Shown here piece after piece: positions 11,132-21,074 of a DNA stretch of 64,000 bases. A program made the translations under genes and the position numbers. The notes under the pieces were generated by a model. The model did no database searches and was not told where the DNA came from. It worked only from the letters and a program-made list of their open reading frames with translations. Position 1 is the stretch's first letter; the number at the start of each line of letters is the position of its first letter. The DNA is from Tetmemena sp. SeJ-2015 (Eukaryota; Ciliophora; Spirotrichea; Sporadotrichida; Oxytrichidae): NCBI GenBank assembly GCA_027382625.1, contig JAJKFJ010020870.1:1-64000 (forward strand). Reading direction: 5' to 3'.

Positions 11132-11202
11132 ATTAATAAAGAAATTAATTATACACAACTTATTTTCACTTTCTTATCATATTATGGGGTTTTGGGGTTT
11201 TG
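11132..11202 (+). repeat. TBE-type terminal repeat, copy 2
   Basis: Matches 612-677. It carries two G4T4 units at its outer end. Confidence 0.8.
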
Positions 11203-12266
11203 ATTGCTCTCCTATTATCTGTTGGGTCATTCATTTAAACGCTTAATTAATGAGATATTCAAGATAGAGGTATTTATTGATTTTCATTTCCATTACTTTA
11301 ACTCTTCCATTAATTTTTCCTACCGAACAGCTCTTCTCATTTGTAAAGCTTCGCTCACGCAAGATAGCTAGAAAGTAAGATTGACTGCGTCCTAACTCTA
11401 CAGAGAGAATCTAGTCTCAGCTGTGGCCGAGGTGCTCTAGAGAATGACTGCAAGCGATGTCAGCAAGCTGTGGGTGCTCAGTATCAAGAGATGGCTCCAG
11501 ACAATCAGGTTCGGATTCGTGTGAACAGAGGTCAAGTTGAAATCAGAAGCAGGAACTTTCACAATCAGCGATCTTACCTTGCATTTGTCAATGTCTAACT
11601 TAAATTATCTAACTCACTCTAAATCTACCTATCGAGTCATTATTCTAGCCAGATCATCATAATTCTACCGAGAGAGTCATAATTTTAGCTACTCTAAATT
11701 AAGGAACTCACTTGATTTTCAGGTAGCGATGCCTAGAAATAGCTAACAGAAATATATGGAAAAAATTAATATTTGAGTTAATCGAAATTAATTTTACTTT
11801 AGACTATCTTCCTTATTCTTAAAATAATGCAAAATGCAGATAATAATACACAAGAAAATTATATCTATTTGATTCTTTAGTAATCTAATCAAATTGCGAC
11901 AAAAAGAATGTTGTTTATATTTGAATATTGAAGAATTAAATGATAATTATTAAACTTAAATGTTAAATTTAAATAAGCTAAATGAAGATGCATTTCTAAT
12001 GATTTCAAAGTTGAGAGAAGGAATTATGATGAATGATGAATTAGTATTTTCAGAGATTTTAAAGAAGAACTTAAGCTAATATTTGCGAATGCAAGAATAA
12101 TATATGAAGCATTTTTGATTTGTGAATTAATTTTATTGAGACTAAATAACTAACTCAGAACAAGGGGGATTCTATTCGAAATTAGTCATTTAGTCTTTTA
12201 TCAATGTTGTTATCGATATCAGTTTGACTAGTGGAGAGTGCCTCTCCTTCCTTAGTCCTTGGGGTC
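11203..12266. other. spacer holding one coding-like fragment
   Basis: At 11391-11597 the plus strand reads protein-like (RENLVSAVAEVLQRMTASDV, KLWVLSIKRWLQTIRFGFV) with a TGA at 11522-11524, then continues EVKLKSEAGTFTISDLTLHL. This may be one broken exon or two MDSs; no family is recognised. The rest is AT-rich. 11985-12266 is similar to 15180-15447 downstream of the related gene copy. Confidence 0.35.
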
Positions 12267-13124
12267 TCATACATTCTTAAGATTTTCCTTCTTCCATTTA
12301 GCTGTGAAGAAATCGAGTTCAGAGTTGTAAACTCTTGAGTATTCGTTCATCAGGATGCATTAGAAGATAAGCCAATTCAGAGCATACTGTTTCTTCTATT
12401 TGATTCTCTCCGAAAAATTCTGCAGGATTCTAGGTGCGCACTCGAGAGCGTCAGACGAGAAGTAGATGATGAAGTCTCTGAAGAGCTGTGATTTCAAGAA
12501 ACTAAAAAAAGAAGTTGGCCAATCAAATCTCAAACTTAATTTTACTAAAAGTAGAATAGAATTCGCTAATATCACTTTTATGAATTGCTTGAGCCTAGTG
12601 ATATTGAAAGCACTTGCGAAAAAGTCTTCATCCCTTCCACCAGGATAATCATGCATTTGCAGAACGCTGGACTCTCTCAATATAGATTATTTGTAGACTC
12701 TTTTGATTCCCTCGACTTATTACTCGGTCATTTCTTCTGTTGAGGGTAGCTTCTGTGAATCAAGGTATTGAGCGAAAGTATACTGATAGTGGACATATTT
12801 CTTTTCATTTTTAATCTAGTCCTTAGCTTGTTCTTTGATTTCGGCCAAAATTTTCTGGATAAAGATCAGCTTGGGAGACTCGGTAAAGATCTTCAGCGAG
12901 ATTAATTTGATGAATAAAGTATTTCCTTATTTAAGGAATGCGAGCTAGCAATGCTATCATCATACAAGAGTTTTGGCCAGATATCAAGGTACTTGATGCC
13001 AAAGATTTTTCGATTACTGCCACCTACCCTCAAAAAATGACTTAAAATATGGGAGAAAAATATTTAGGATCAACGTCTTCTTCTTCTTCTTTCTCTTACG
13101 GGTGGATGGTTGTGGAAGATCCAT
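12267..13124 (-). CDS. P-S-T family gene, copy 1 (unrecognised protein)
   Basis: The ATG at 13124 starts MDLPQPSTRKRKKKKK. After an AT-rich break the frame resumes at KIFGIKYLDIWPKLLYDD, then KIFTESPKLIFIQKILAEIK, SQKLPSTEEMTEQQVEGIKR and RDEDFFASAFNITRLKQ. An intron (GTGATA...CACAG) precedes LFRDFIIYFSSDALE. The end reads KQYALNWLIFQCILMNEYSR...KENLKNV and TGA at 12267. The copy at 15448-16405 shares start-codon context, intron position and 3' flank, so the locus is duplicated. The internal frame changes at 13050 and 12930 are unexplained (IES or decay). A basic N-terminus suggests nuclear targeting; function unknown. Confidence 0.6.
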
Positions 13125-13391
13125 GGCGCTTAGAATGGAAATTTATTTCATTTAGATTGCTAAGTTAAAATATTTGGAGGCTTGAGGAGAAGTGGAGATG
13201 CCTGCAATTCTGAAATGAGTGGATTCTTGGGAGAACTTATTCTAGCAGTGTTGATTCTAGCTAGGCAAACTTTCTGAAATATAAGTTGAGGACTGAGTAC
13301 TATAGCTTGCGCTGCCTTAAAATGAATTAATTTGATATTAAATCATATTTAAATTATAAGAGTACATGCCCTCTATATCTAAAATGTAAAA

Positions 13392-13645
13392 TCAAAATAA
13401 TAATTCTAGGATGGGTTGCTATAGGCTCTCCTAGTTGGTCTCTATCTTGATCATGCTCATCTCCACGTAATTGTATTTGAACTTGGTGATCTATGGCTCC
13501 GATACTTCATCCTTCTTTAGACGTCCGAAGTTTCTGCAGAGAGGCTGCAAGACCTTGTCAGATGGGATAGAATGATTGTAAAATTTTCTGTTGATCTGAG
13601 AAGACTCTTGAATCGCTTCAGAGCACTCGGAACTCTTTAAATTAA
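13392..13645 (-). CDS. coding fragment, unrecognised
   Basis: The minus strand reads NLKSSECSEAIQESSQINRK, then KVLQPLCRNFGRLKKDEVSE and KYNYVEMSMIKIETNQESLQ, ending F-stop at 13394-13392. Composition is protein-like with TAG as Gln twice. No start codon or upstream exon was placed. It is probably the last MDS of a gene or a remnant. Confidence 0.4.
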
Positions 13646-14554
13646 TTAAAGCTTCTTAAAAATTGTAAGCCTTAAGCTAAATAGAGTTGGGTTTATTTTT
13701 AAAATAAAAGGTTATCATCATACTAAACATATATTCTTTCTGTCTTTTATAAATTGTATCTCTCCCCAACAAGGATAGTAAGTATAGATATTGGTGTTAG
13801 TAATAAAGGAGAACTGTGAAAATAGTCTTGGCTCTATTATGATAAGTCTTTGGATATGAAGTTTTGATCCATTCTAAATTTAAACAATAAAAAGTTATAA
13901 GTTATCTGGTGTAGGGGTGGGGTGATTGAGTGAGATTATATTTTATTTATTTAATATATTATAAAAGTTGTGGGTTTGCAACATTTTATATTGTATGATG
14001 AGCTGGTACAAATTTATTTAAAATAATGCTGCAACAATTGATTACTCTTTAATATTTAACATTCAACTATCATTACTTATGATATGCTATTATCATAAGA
14101 TATTTATTTCAAAAGATTAGTGAGACATTTAAATTCTTAAGAGAATAATTAATGTGAAAATTTCAGAGAGAGAAAGAGAGAGATGAACTACCTTTCTTTG
14201 GCCTATCATAGCTTGCTTTAATTTGAGTTATAAATTTTTAAAGAGCAGATAAAAGTAATAAGAGTACATATGTAAAAAATAATTAATTAATCAAACCTGA
14301 AAACTATATAATTTTAAAGTGTTTTTATTAAAAAACACAAGTAGCAGATGAATTTAATTCCTCTGTGGATACCTTCTTATACTTTATGTTTTTTAATATC
14401 TACTATCCAATCTACTAAAATTTAATTAATTTAAAGAACTGGTGCTGTTAAAAAACTAATTCAATATAGAAGTAAGACAAATTATATAGTAGTTTCTTCT
14501 CTGCTAAAATGTTGGATAAGATTGGCTAAAATACTCTAAAATTTAGTAAAAGAT
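13646..14554. other. AT-rich spacer, no gene seen
   Basis: No frame, repeat array or RNA recognised. Confidence 0.45.
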
Positions 14555-15090
14555 AGTAATCCATGCTGAGGGGTGGTAGTGCGTCTAATAGAAGGGCGTG
14601 GATTGTGATTAATCCCAAAGCCGTGCGAGAACTGTACTATGTCCTAAGCAGTAGCCCGTTAGTCCTTGATTAGTGAGCTCCCATTGAATGAGTTAAGGGA
14701 CTCTTACAAGGAACAATGATTGCGATTGAAATCCTTAAGGAAACTCAGCGGATTATATGCAAGATTATGTTACTGTTGTACTCGCAGACGCTTCCTGTGA
14801 AGGTGAGCATGTGAGGCTGACCACAGTTGTATAAACTTTTAATGTTACTTAATGGTGATCGCCTAACACCAAGGAGTCAAGATGGCCTAATCAATTTCGT
14901 AAGCTTGTCGCTTTTTTAAATTTTGCCATTTCTAAACAGCTTTTTGCTAAAGTTGAAGCCGACAAACTTAGATAGACTGAGAGTGAGAGTTAACGGGGAG
15001 TCAGAAATGAAGGACCACAGGGGATTAACTCTCGTCCCCCAAAATGAGAAAAATGAGAGAGGCATCACTGGTCAAACTGACTTCATGGGT
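14555..15090 (+). pseudogene. GC-enriched block with a broken reading frame
   Basis: About 540 bp are much richer in GC than the flanks. One plus-strand frame reads INPKAVRELYYVLSSSPLVL, then GLLQGTMIAIEILKETQRII and LNGDRLTPRSQDGLINF, interrupted by at least four TGA codons. Read as Trp, these give W-A-P-I-E-W and M-W-G-W-P, which would suit a code-4 (mitochondrial) origin, but a TAG also interrupts. Alternatives are an old pseudogene or structured RNA. No family is recognised. Confidence 0.25.
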
Positions 15091-15447
15091 TGACAATTAT
15101 TTATTATACTCTGAAATAATTCTTTTATTATTTATAAAAGTCAGTTGAATAAATTAATCCTTCTTTGTCCTATAAGATTTAAATATGATGAATGAGGATG
15201 CATGAAGAGATTTGAAGATGAATGAAGAAATCTTTTCCTTTGATGAATGGGGATTTGTGAGCTAAGAGAGATTTCTCTTTGAGATACTGAGCTAATATTT
15301 ATTAGGAAGGAAGAATAATCTATGAAGCATTATTGACAATTTTATTTAGTGTGGTTTTGATATTTAATTAATCAGACAAGTAAAGGCTTCCCTAAATAAG
15401 TCTCTTCAGCAATATTTTCATTGACTTCAGTTCGACTTGTTTAGGGC
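15091..15447. other. 3' flank of the P-S-T copy 2
   Basis: No gene. 15180-15447 resembles 11985-12266, showing that the duplication reaches beyond the coding region. Confidence 0.45.
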
Positions 15448-16405
15448 TCACTCCTTTTTATTGTCATTGAACTCTTTGACAATATAAAGAGTCTGCTTCA
15501 TCCAAAAACCTGTGAGTATATCTAGGTTAGAGTTGAAAACTCTGAGCTTGTTGTTCATCAAGAGGCACTAGAAAATGGAAAATATTTTTTCTTATTAAGC
15601 CTATTAATAAATTAGAAGATCACCCAATTAAAAGCATCCTCTCGGTCCCCATCGTTCTTCTCCAACTTGCCGGCCTTCAAGTGTGGCTTTAAAATAAATA
15701 CTTGATATTGGGTGGGTCTATAAGAGCCAAATGCATGAAGTAGAAGACGCAGTCTCTGAAGAGCTGTTCTTTCAAGAAACTAAAATAAGAAGGTCCCCAA
15801 TTAAATATCGAAACTTTAAAGAACAAAAAGATAGAAATGAATGATAACTCTACTTTTTATTATTAATGGCTTGAGTTAGGTTTTGTAGGCACTCATTGCG
15901 AAGAGATCTGTCTCTTCGTCTAGTGAATAGTCTTCGACATGAGAAGCGCTGAATTCTCTTATGACAGCTTCCTTGAAGGTGGTCTGTACGCTCTAGATTT
16001 CTTCCTCGCTTAGTTCTCCGGTTGAGGGGAGATACCGATGTTAAAGCCAATCCATGAAGGTTTAGGAGTGACCGAGGAGCTCTCCCGTGTCTATCTAGTG
16101 CTTGGCCCACCCTTTGGTATTCCTCACAATCGGCTTGATAAACTAAGGAGCGGGAGAGATACTGTAGTATTCGAGCATAAAAAATCTAAGCCAAATAAAT
16201 TCTCTACCTTTTTAAGACGAGTAAGTCGAGAAGCCTTAAATCCGAAATGTCTTAAGCTTCGATGTCGAGGTAAAGCTTATGGAAGATCTTTGACTTTGCT
16301 CCAGCCTTCTTCAAAATAACTATGGCAGATAAGGTAGAAATAATTTATGTTCACCTATCCAAGTTTTTCGATCCTCTAACTGGAGGGAGCGCGAAAAGGT
16401 TCCAT
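15448..16405 (-). CDS. P-S-T family gene, copy 2 (unrecognised protein)
   Basis: The ATG at 16405 sits in the same context as copy 1. The best long frame covers 16184-15840: MLEYYSISPAPQFIKPIVRN, HRYLPSTGELSEEEIQSVQT and EETDLFAMSAYKTQLK. An intron ending ...GAACAG follows, then LFRDCVFYFMHLALIDPPNI. A frame change near 15705 precedes DGDREDAFNWVIFQ. An IES (15569-15612) comes next, then CLLMNNKLRVFNSNLDILTG, to TGA at 15448. Removing the IES restores the frame at the same place where copy 1 is uninterrupted. The change near 15705 is unexplained. Confidence 0.6.
15569..15612. other. IES, pointer TTCTA
   Basis: Direct repeats of TAGAA (TTCTA on the coding strand) at 15569-15573 and 15613-15617 flank 39 bp of AT-rich DNA. 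Deletion gives V-I-F-Q-C-L-L-M, collinear with V/L-I-F-Q-C-I-L-M in copy 1, which lacks the insert. Confidence 0.85.
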
Positions 16406-16422
16406 GCCGCTTAGAATGGAAT

Positions 16423-16557
16423 TTATATCGCCTGATGGGCTTTCGCGGTGACGTGGCACAACTGATCAAGGGGTTACGCCTGTGAATTACTTTAAATCGA
16501 TTAAGTATTATATGCCCGTTAGGGGTTCTTAATTCCTAACTATTAATTATATCGCCT
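16423..16557. repeat. 124-bp insertion between 11-bp direct repeats
   Basis: TTATATCGCCT occurs at 16423-16433 and 16547-16557. Copy 1 of the duplicated locus lacks the intervening DNA just upstream of its start codon. The insert is GC-richer than typical IESs here and includes GGGGTTACGCC and GGGGTTCTTAATTCC. It is either an IES with a long pointer or a small transposon with an 11-bp target duplication. Confidence 0.65.
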
Positions 16558-17093
16558 TAAATTTATTTACTAAAGCTAAAATATTTGGACTCTGAGGCAA
16601 GAGGAGAAGTGGGCCTGACTAAATCTGTCTATTGGGCAATGTCTGAGAAGAACTAATCATCACACTCTTATGTTTCACTCAGCAGGTATTTGCATGGCAT
16701 GTTCTATAATGGTTGAGTAGCAGTGATCCCAGTAGTTGAGTTTATTTAACTCAATTAAAGATGAAATAGAACTTTAGATTAATTTCTATGAGATCATCTC
16801 CTGCCCTTCAAAATTTACATTCAAAGCATTATATAGCTGCTAATTTACTGAATTAATTTTATATTAAATTAAAATAGAATAAATCAGCGGCAGTTGAACT
16901 CTCTCATATTAGCATTGTAAATTCAAGTAACTTTGAAAAATCCTTGCTGCTTTTGTGCTGGTGAGAGCTGAGTCAAGAATTATTAGCGAGACATAGTTTA
17001 ATTTAAGCTCATATTTGTAAAAAATTGTTTTGCGCTCATCATATCTCGCTGCTGAGATTATTAAATAAAGCTCATACTACTTTTGATAAGCTA
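16558..17093. other. spacer, no gene seen
   Basis: 16560-16650 still resembles the region upstream of copy 1 (13145-13250). The rest is AT-rich without features. Confidence 0.4.
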
Positions 17094-17597
17094 TCAGGCT
17101 ACAGAGAGTTAATTTGTGATCAACTGCCAAAAAATTGGAACTCTCCATTTATAATTTTAATAAATGCCTACTTTTAATTAAATTGTCGTTTATAAATCAA
17201 CGATGGGATGCTTGAGGTGTTCTTAGTTGATGCCTTTCATGCCCATGTCCTAGTTGAAGTTGTGATCAGTGAAAGGTTCGAAGTTGTGCTCAGTGGAAGG
17301 TACGAAGTTGATGTCAAATTGAGGCAAGTCCACTGGAAGTGCGAAAGAGACTTCATTATGTGGGAGAGGGTTGCCGTGGTGTGGAATAGGAACACTCTGG
17401 TGGGTAAAAGGGGTCCATTTGTTTGAGATAGGGCTCCCGCAGTGTGGGAGATGGTCTCCAGGGTGATGGATAGGGCTTCCAAAGCGTGAAAAAGAAACTT
17501 AATGCTGTTGTAGAGAGTAGCCATGATGAGGGATATGCTGATTGTAGCACCCATTATTGAATGAGTGTTGCTGCGAATCGATGAAGCTGTATCTCAT
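17094..17597 (-). CDS. His/Pro-rich protein, unrecognised
   Basis: The ATG at 17597 opens a minus-strand frame: MRYSFIDSQQHSFNNGCYNQ, then FSRFGSPIHHPGDHLPHCGS, PIPHHGNPLPHNEVSFALPV and STEHNFEPFTDHNFNQDMGM. It reads until about 17180 before composition turns AT-rich, and the first TGA is at 17096-17094. The last 80 bp may belong to an IES or 3' flank. Repeated H-H-G/P-H motifs give a histidine- and proline-rich low-complexity protein. No catalytic domain seen. Confidence 0.5.
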
Positions 17598-19924
17598 TAA
17601 ATTTATAAGTGCTTATTAAACCTTTAAAGTCTTTAGACTCAAATTGTGCTGGTTTATAAATGAGGTTTATCAGCATCATGCTAAAACTTAATTTTTCTAA
17701 TAGCTATTTTAATATGTGTCTCTTATCAACGAGCAAAGATTACTGGCTGGGCGACTGTGAGTAGTTATAAAGAGAGTTGCTTGTTGGGTCTTGTTGTAGA
17801 TAGTCCATTCTAATTTTCAAAAATACTTTTAAGCAATCCAATTATAAACATCTTTGGTAGTCCATGTTTGATCGAAAGTTGGGGTGACGGTGAGCGAGAT
17901 AATTTCAAAAGATTAAATAATTATAAAAACTGAGTGCGCGACCATTTATATAGTTAAATTACTGGATTTGTACCATTTTAAATAAATGTGGTACAAATAC
18001 ATCCATCTTTTTGTCAGAATCTTGATACCCACAACTTTTAATTTTTAGAGATGATTTAAATAAAAGTAAATGTAATTTATAGTAAGAATTTTGTAAAGCA
18101 GAGAGAAATTATTATTTTTACCTCTGATATATAAGTATTACAAGATGTTAATTACAAGAAAAGCAGGAGGGTGCATTAAAATTATTAAGGGAGTTTACAA
18201 ATGAGTAAGTAAATGCCACTCAAAATGTCGCATGCGATATGAACTCGCGTAGCAATGAGTCATTTCACAAGCTTATTTTGAGTGAGCCATTTAGCAGATA
18301 TAGATTAATATAGAGTAAAGATTGAACTGCCAGATCAAGAAGTCAAGGTGAATCCATTAGAAAGTTATTTTTAAAAAATATGTTTTAAAAATAAATTATA
18401 AGAGCTGGAAGTAGATAAACTTTGCGCTGCTAAGTGATCCTTCCTTTTTTCTTGAGAGTATTTAAAAGAATTTTATATTTAAAATAATATTTGCTCATTT
18501 CTTTATCTTATTTTATTTAGTCAAGTACGCTTTAAATAAAAATGAATATATTTAATCCTCTTCTCTATGATATTTATAGAAAGGGAAAATTAAGATTCTT
18601 AACTGTTGAAATATTTTATTGTAAATTCTCAGAAATATATCTGAATTACTATTATATAAATCATAAATTTTTATATTTTTTAGAGTAGCCTTTTATCTTT
18701 TAATTAATATGTTCTTTAATTTCTTGCTTAAACTACAAGAAAGCTAGTCTCCACATTTTGCAGGTAAAGAGCTCATTATAGTTTAAATTAAATTGATTTC
18801 TGTTTAAAATAATAGTAAATGGAGTGAGTATGAAAAGTGCCAGTTAAAAATTAAAGATCATTCATAGGTGTTTAAGGTGTGCTCTATTAAACATATTTAG
18901 GTGTTAGAATAAATATAAATTAGGATACAACTATATAATGATATTATTTTGTGGAAGAAATTATCACAATTTTATCTTTTGCTCATAAATACACTTGAGC
19001 TACTTGTATCTCTCGTCTAGAAATCCTATGAAATATAAAACTCAATTGATTTGCAAAAAATAATTACTTCATATTATATTTATTACAATTTTAACTTACA
19101 ACTTAATCAGTCAATATAAAAAAATAAGGGCTGTTGAACATGATGGAGTTAATAACTTGAGCTTGTTTCAAACTCATCGATTGCATTTATAATTTTATCC
19201 TTCTGCTTTAAAAAATAAGGAAAACTACTTTTCTAAAACTAATTATTTTTTTAAATTATTAAAAAGTGTGTTAGCTATAATAATTGATTTGAATGAATTC
19301 ATTTTATAGTTATAGAAACTCGTATTATTCTAGTAAGCTAGATGAGTAACTTAAAATTAGTAAACTAAAATATGATCTACAATTTCTTTGATTTCAATAG
19401 TCTTTTTTTATATTTAAAATTTGTATTTAATTTGTATTTTATTAATAAAAAAGCTGAGTGATTTTGTATTTCCAAGGATTGTGTTGGTTCCAAGCACTAG
19501 ATAAAGAATGGCTAATCATCTAGTTCATTAAGGAATTTTTGAAGTTTTGAATCTTTCTGTGGAGCATTTTTGAATGAATTGTACCTCTTTTTTATATAAG
19601 TTAGGCATGCTAAGATTACTGACTTTTAAAAATTAAACTAAAATAAACATTTGGACTTAATAACGTTTCTTTCATCAGGCTCAATAATTCCTTCTGGAAG
19701 TACATATTGCTTAATAAGATTCTTAAACTAATAAAAAGTATTTTATCATAAATTCATAGCACATAAAATTTGAATTAAAGATATGCATTCTTTTTCCTTA
19801 CTCAAAAATAAAAACAATTCTAGTAAATTTGAAGTTTATGCCTTCCCGGTCCTTTGCTGGGGCATGAGGTTAATTAGAGTTTATATTAGTTGAGGGTTTA
19901 ATTATTTATTTTCTTATATAAGAT
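17598..19924. other. long AT-rich spacer, no gene seen
   Basis: About 2.3 kb with no frame that keeps protein-like composition. No tRNA or rRNA signature. Confidence 0.45.
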
Positions 19925-20146
19925 CATCATGATGATTATAAAGTTTTCGTTGGAAGATATCGTCTAACATATCTTGCTACGATAGTCCCTTATAGGTGAT
20001 AACAACAGGATTAGTCCCATCGGTAGTACGAACAAAAAACATTTAATAGAAGGGTTGTCTAGTCGAGCATAATTAAATATATGAGCTGATTCACACTTAA
20101 GGTAGTTATATACTTTAGTTATTGTTATCAAGTGGCTTCCTTGCAT
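19925..20146 (-). pseudogene. gene fragment with a T-run frameshift
   Basis: The frame from ATG 20146 reads MQGSHLITITKVYNYLKCES to NYARLDNPSIK. At a run of six T it must move to another frame, which then reads FFVRTTDGTNPVVITYKGLS and DMLDDIFQRKLYNHHDDLI. Both halves look protein-like and together suggest one exon with a single-base loss. No family recognised. Confidence 0.4.
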
Positions 20147-20634
20147 TTTAGCCTTCTAAAATTAACAGTTAAAAATTCAATCCTTATTCGGGGAAGAGTT
20201 TAAAAAAATACGATACTGAGTGAAAATTATATATAAGTATAAAAAAACTAAAAAATGAAATAATTGAATCATACAAAAAAGTTTAGGAGTCAATGTTGAC
20301 ATATACTAATTATAAAATGCAAAAGTAAATTAATTCTCTGATAATTTTTTGAATAAACTTTTATAAAATAGTTTTTTATTTTAATAAATACAATAAATCT
20401 TAAATAGATGAAATTTTAATTTCAAATTATTTAAGATTAATGACAGTTGAATAAACTTTGAAGATATAGAGGGCATATTTTTCATTCTAAAAACAATTCT
20501 CGTTAACTTAAAATTTAAGATAGAGTTCGGGTATAAGCTATTCTATTCGATATGTTAAGTGACTATTTAAATTAAGATTCATGTAAAATAAGTAGAAGTC
20601 TACTTGGAGGGCTATTATCATTCTGCATTTAAAT
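20147..20634. other. AT-rich spacer, no gene seen
   Basis: Nothing supported on either strand. Confidence 0.4.
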
Positions 20635-20815
20635 AAAATGCATTTGCTCCAAAGATAGGAATCGAAGTCAGCAGGCTACATCAAAATCATATTGGGAATT
20701 GGTTGCAAAATTTAATAGGGCGGCTAGCCATCTGAACAGTGTTAAATGTGCACAGCAGAAAGAAGAGTGTAAAAGTATTTTAAGTTGGAGGAAGCATCTT
20801 TTTATTATAATTTAT
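20635..20815 (+). CDS. coding fragment, unrecognised
   Basis: The plus frame reads SKDRNRSQQATSKSYWELVA, then AASHLNSVKCAQQKEECKSI before turning AT-rich. The short GC-richer island resembles a DNA-binding helix bundle only in composition. No start or stop placed. Confidence 0.3.
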
Positions 20816-21074
20816 TTAAACTTACTGCAACTGGATCCTATCTAACACACCAATCCTATTAATCTAAAAAATTAAAATGAAATAAAAAAATTAACTGATT
20901 TTAATAAATAAAGAAAAAAGCAAAGTTAAAATATTATATATTCATTTGGAATGTAATAAAAAAATAAGGATAAAATAATCGAAATGGTTAATAAATTTAG
21001 TAATTATGAGATACAAAATTAAAATAGAAAATTAAAAATTCATTCTATCAAGAAACAATAACCTTTAAATTTTA

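Larger units (their letters stand above)
9786..11202. mobile_element. TBE-like transposon remnant, right half
   Basis: The zinc-finger/kinase ORF is followed within 100 bp by a terminus ending GGGGTTTTGGGGTTTTG at 11186-11202 and then ATT. No matching left terminus (C4A4 outward) occurs in the 7-9 kb expected for a full 4.1-kb element, and no transposase frame is visible there, so the left half is missing or diverged. Confidence 0.75.

Noticed and set aside
17237..17554. two overlapping ORFs rich in Leu/Thr/Ser/Pro
   Set aside because: Shadows of the His/Pro-rich frame, which extends further when TAA/TAG are read as Gln.
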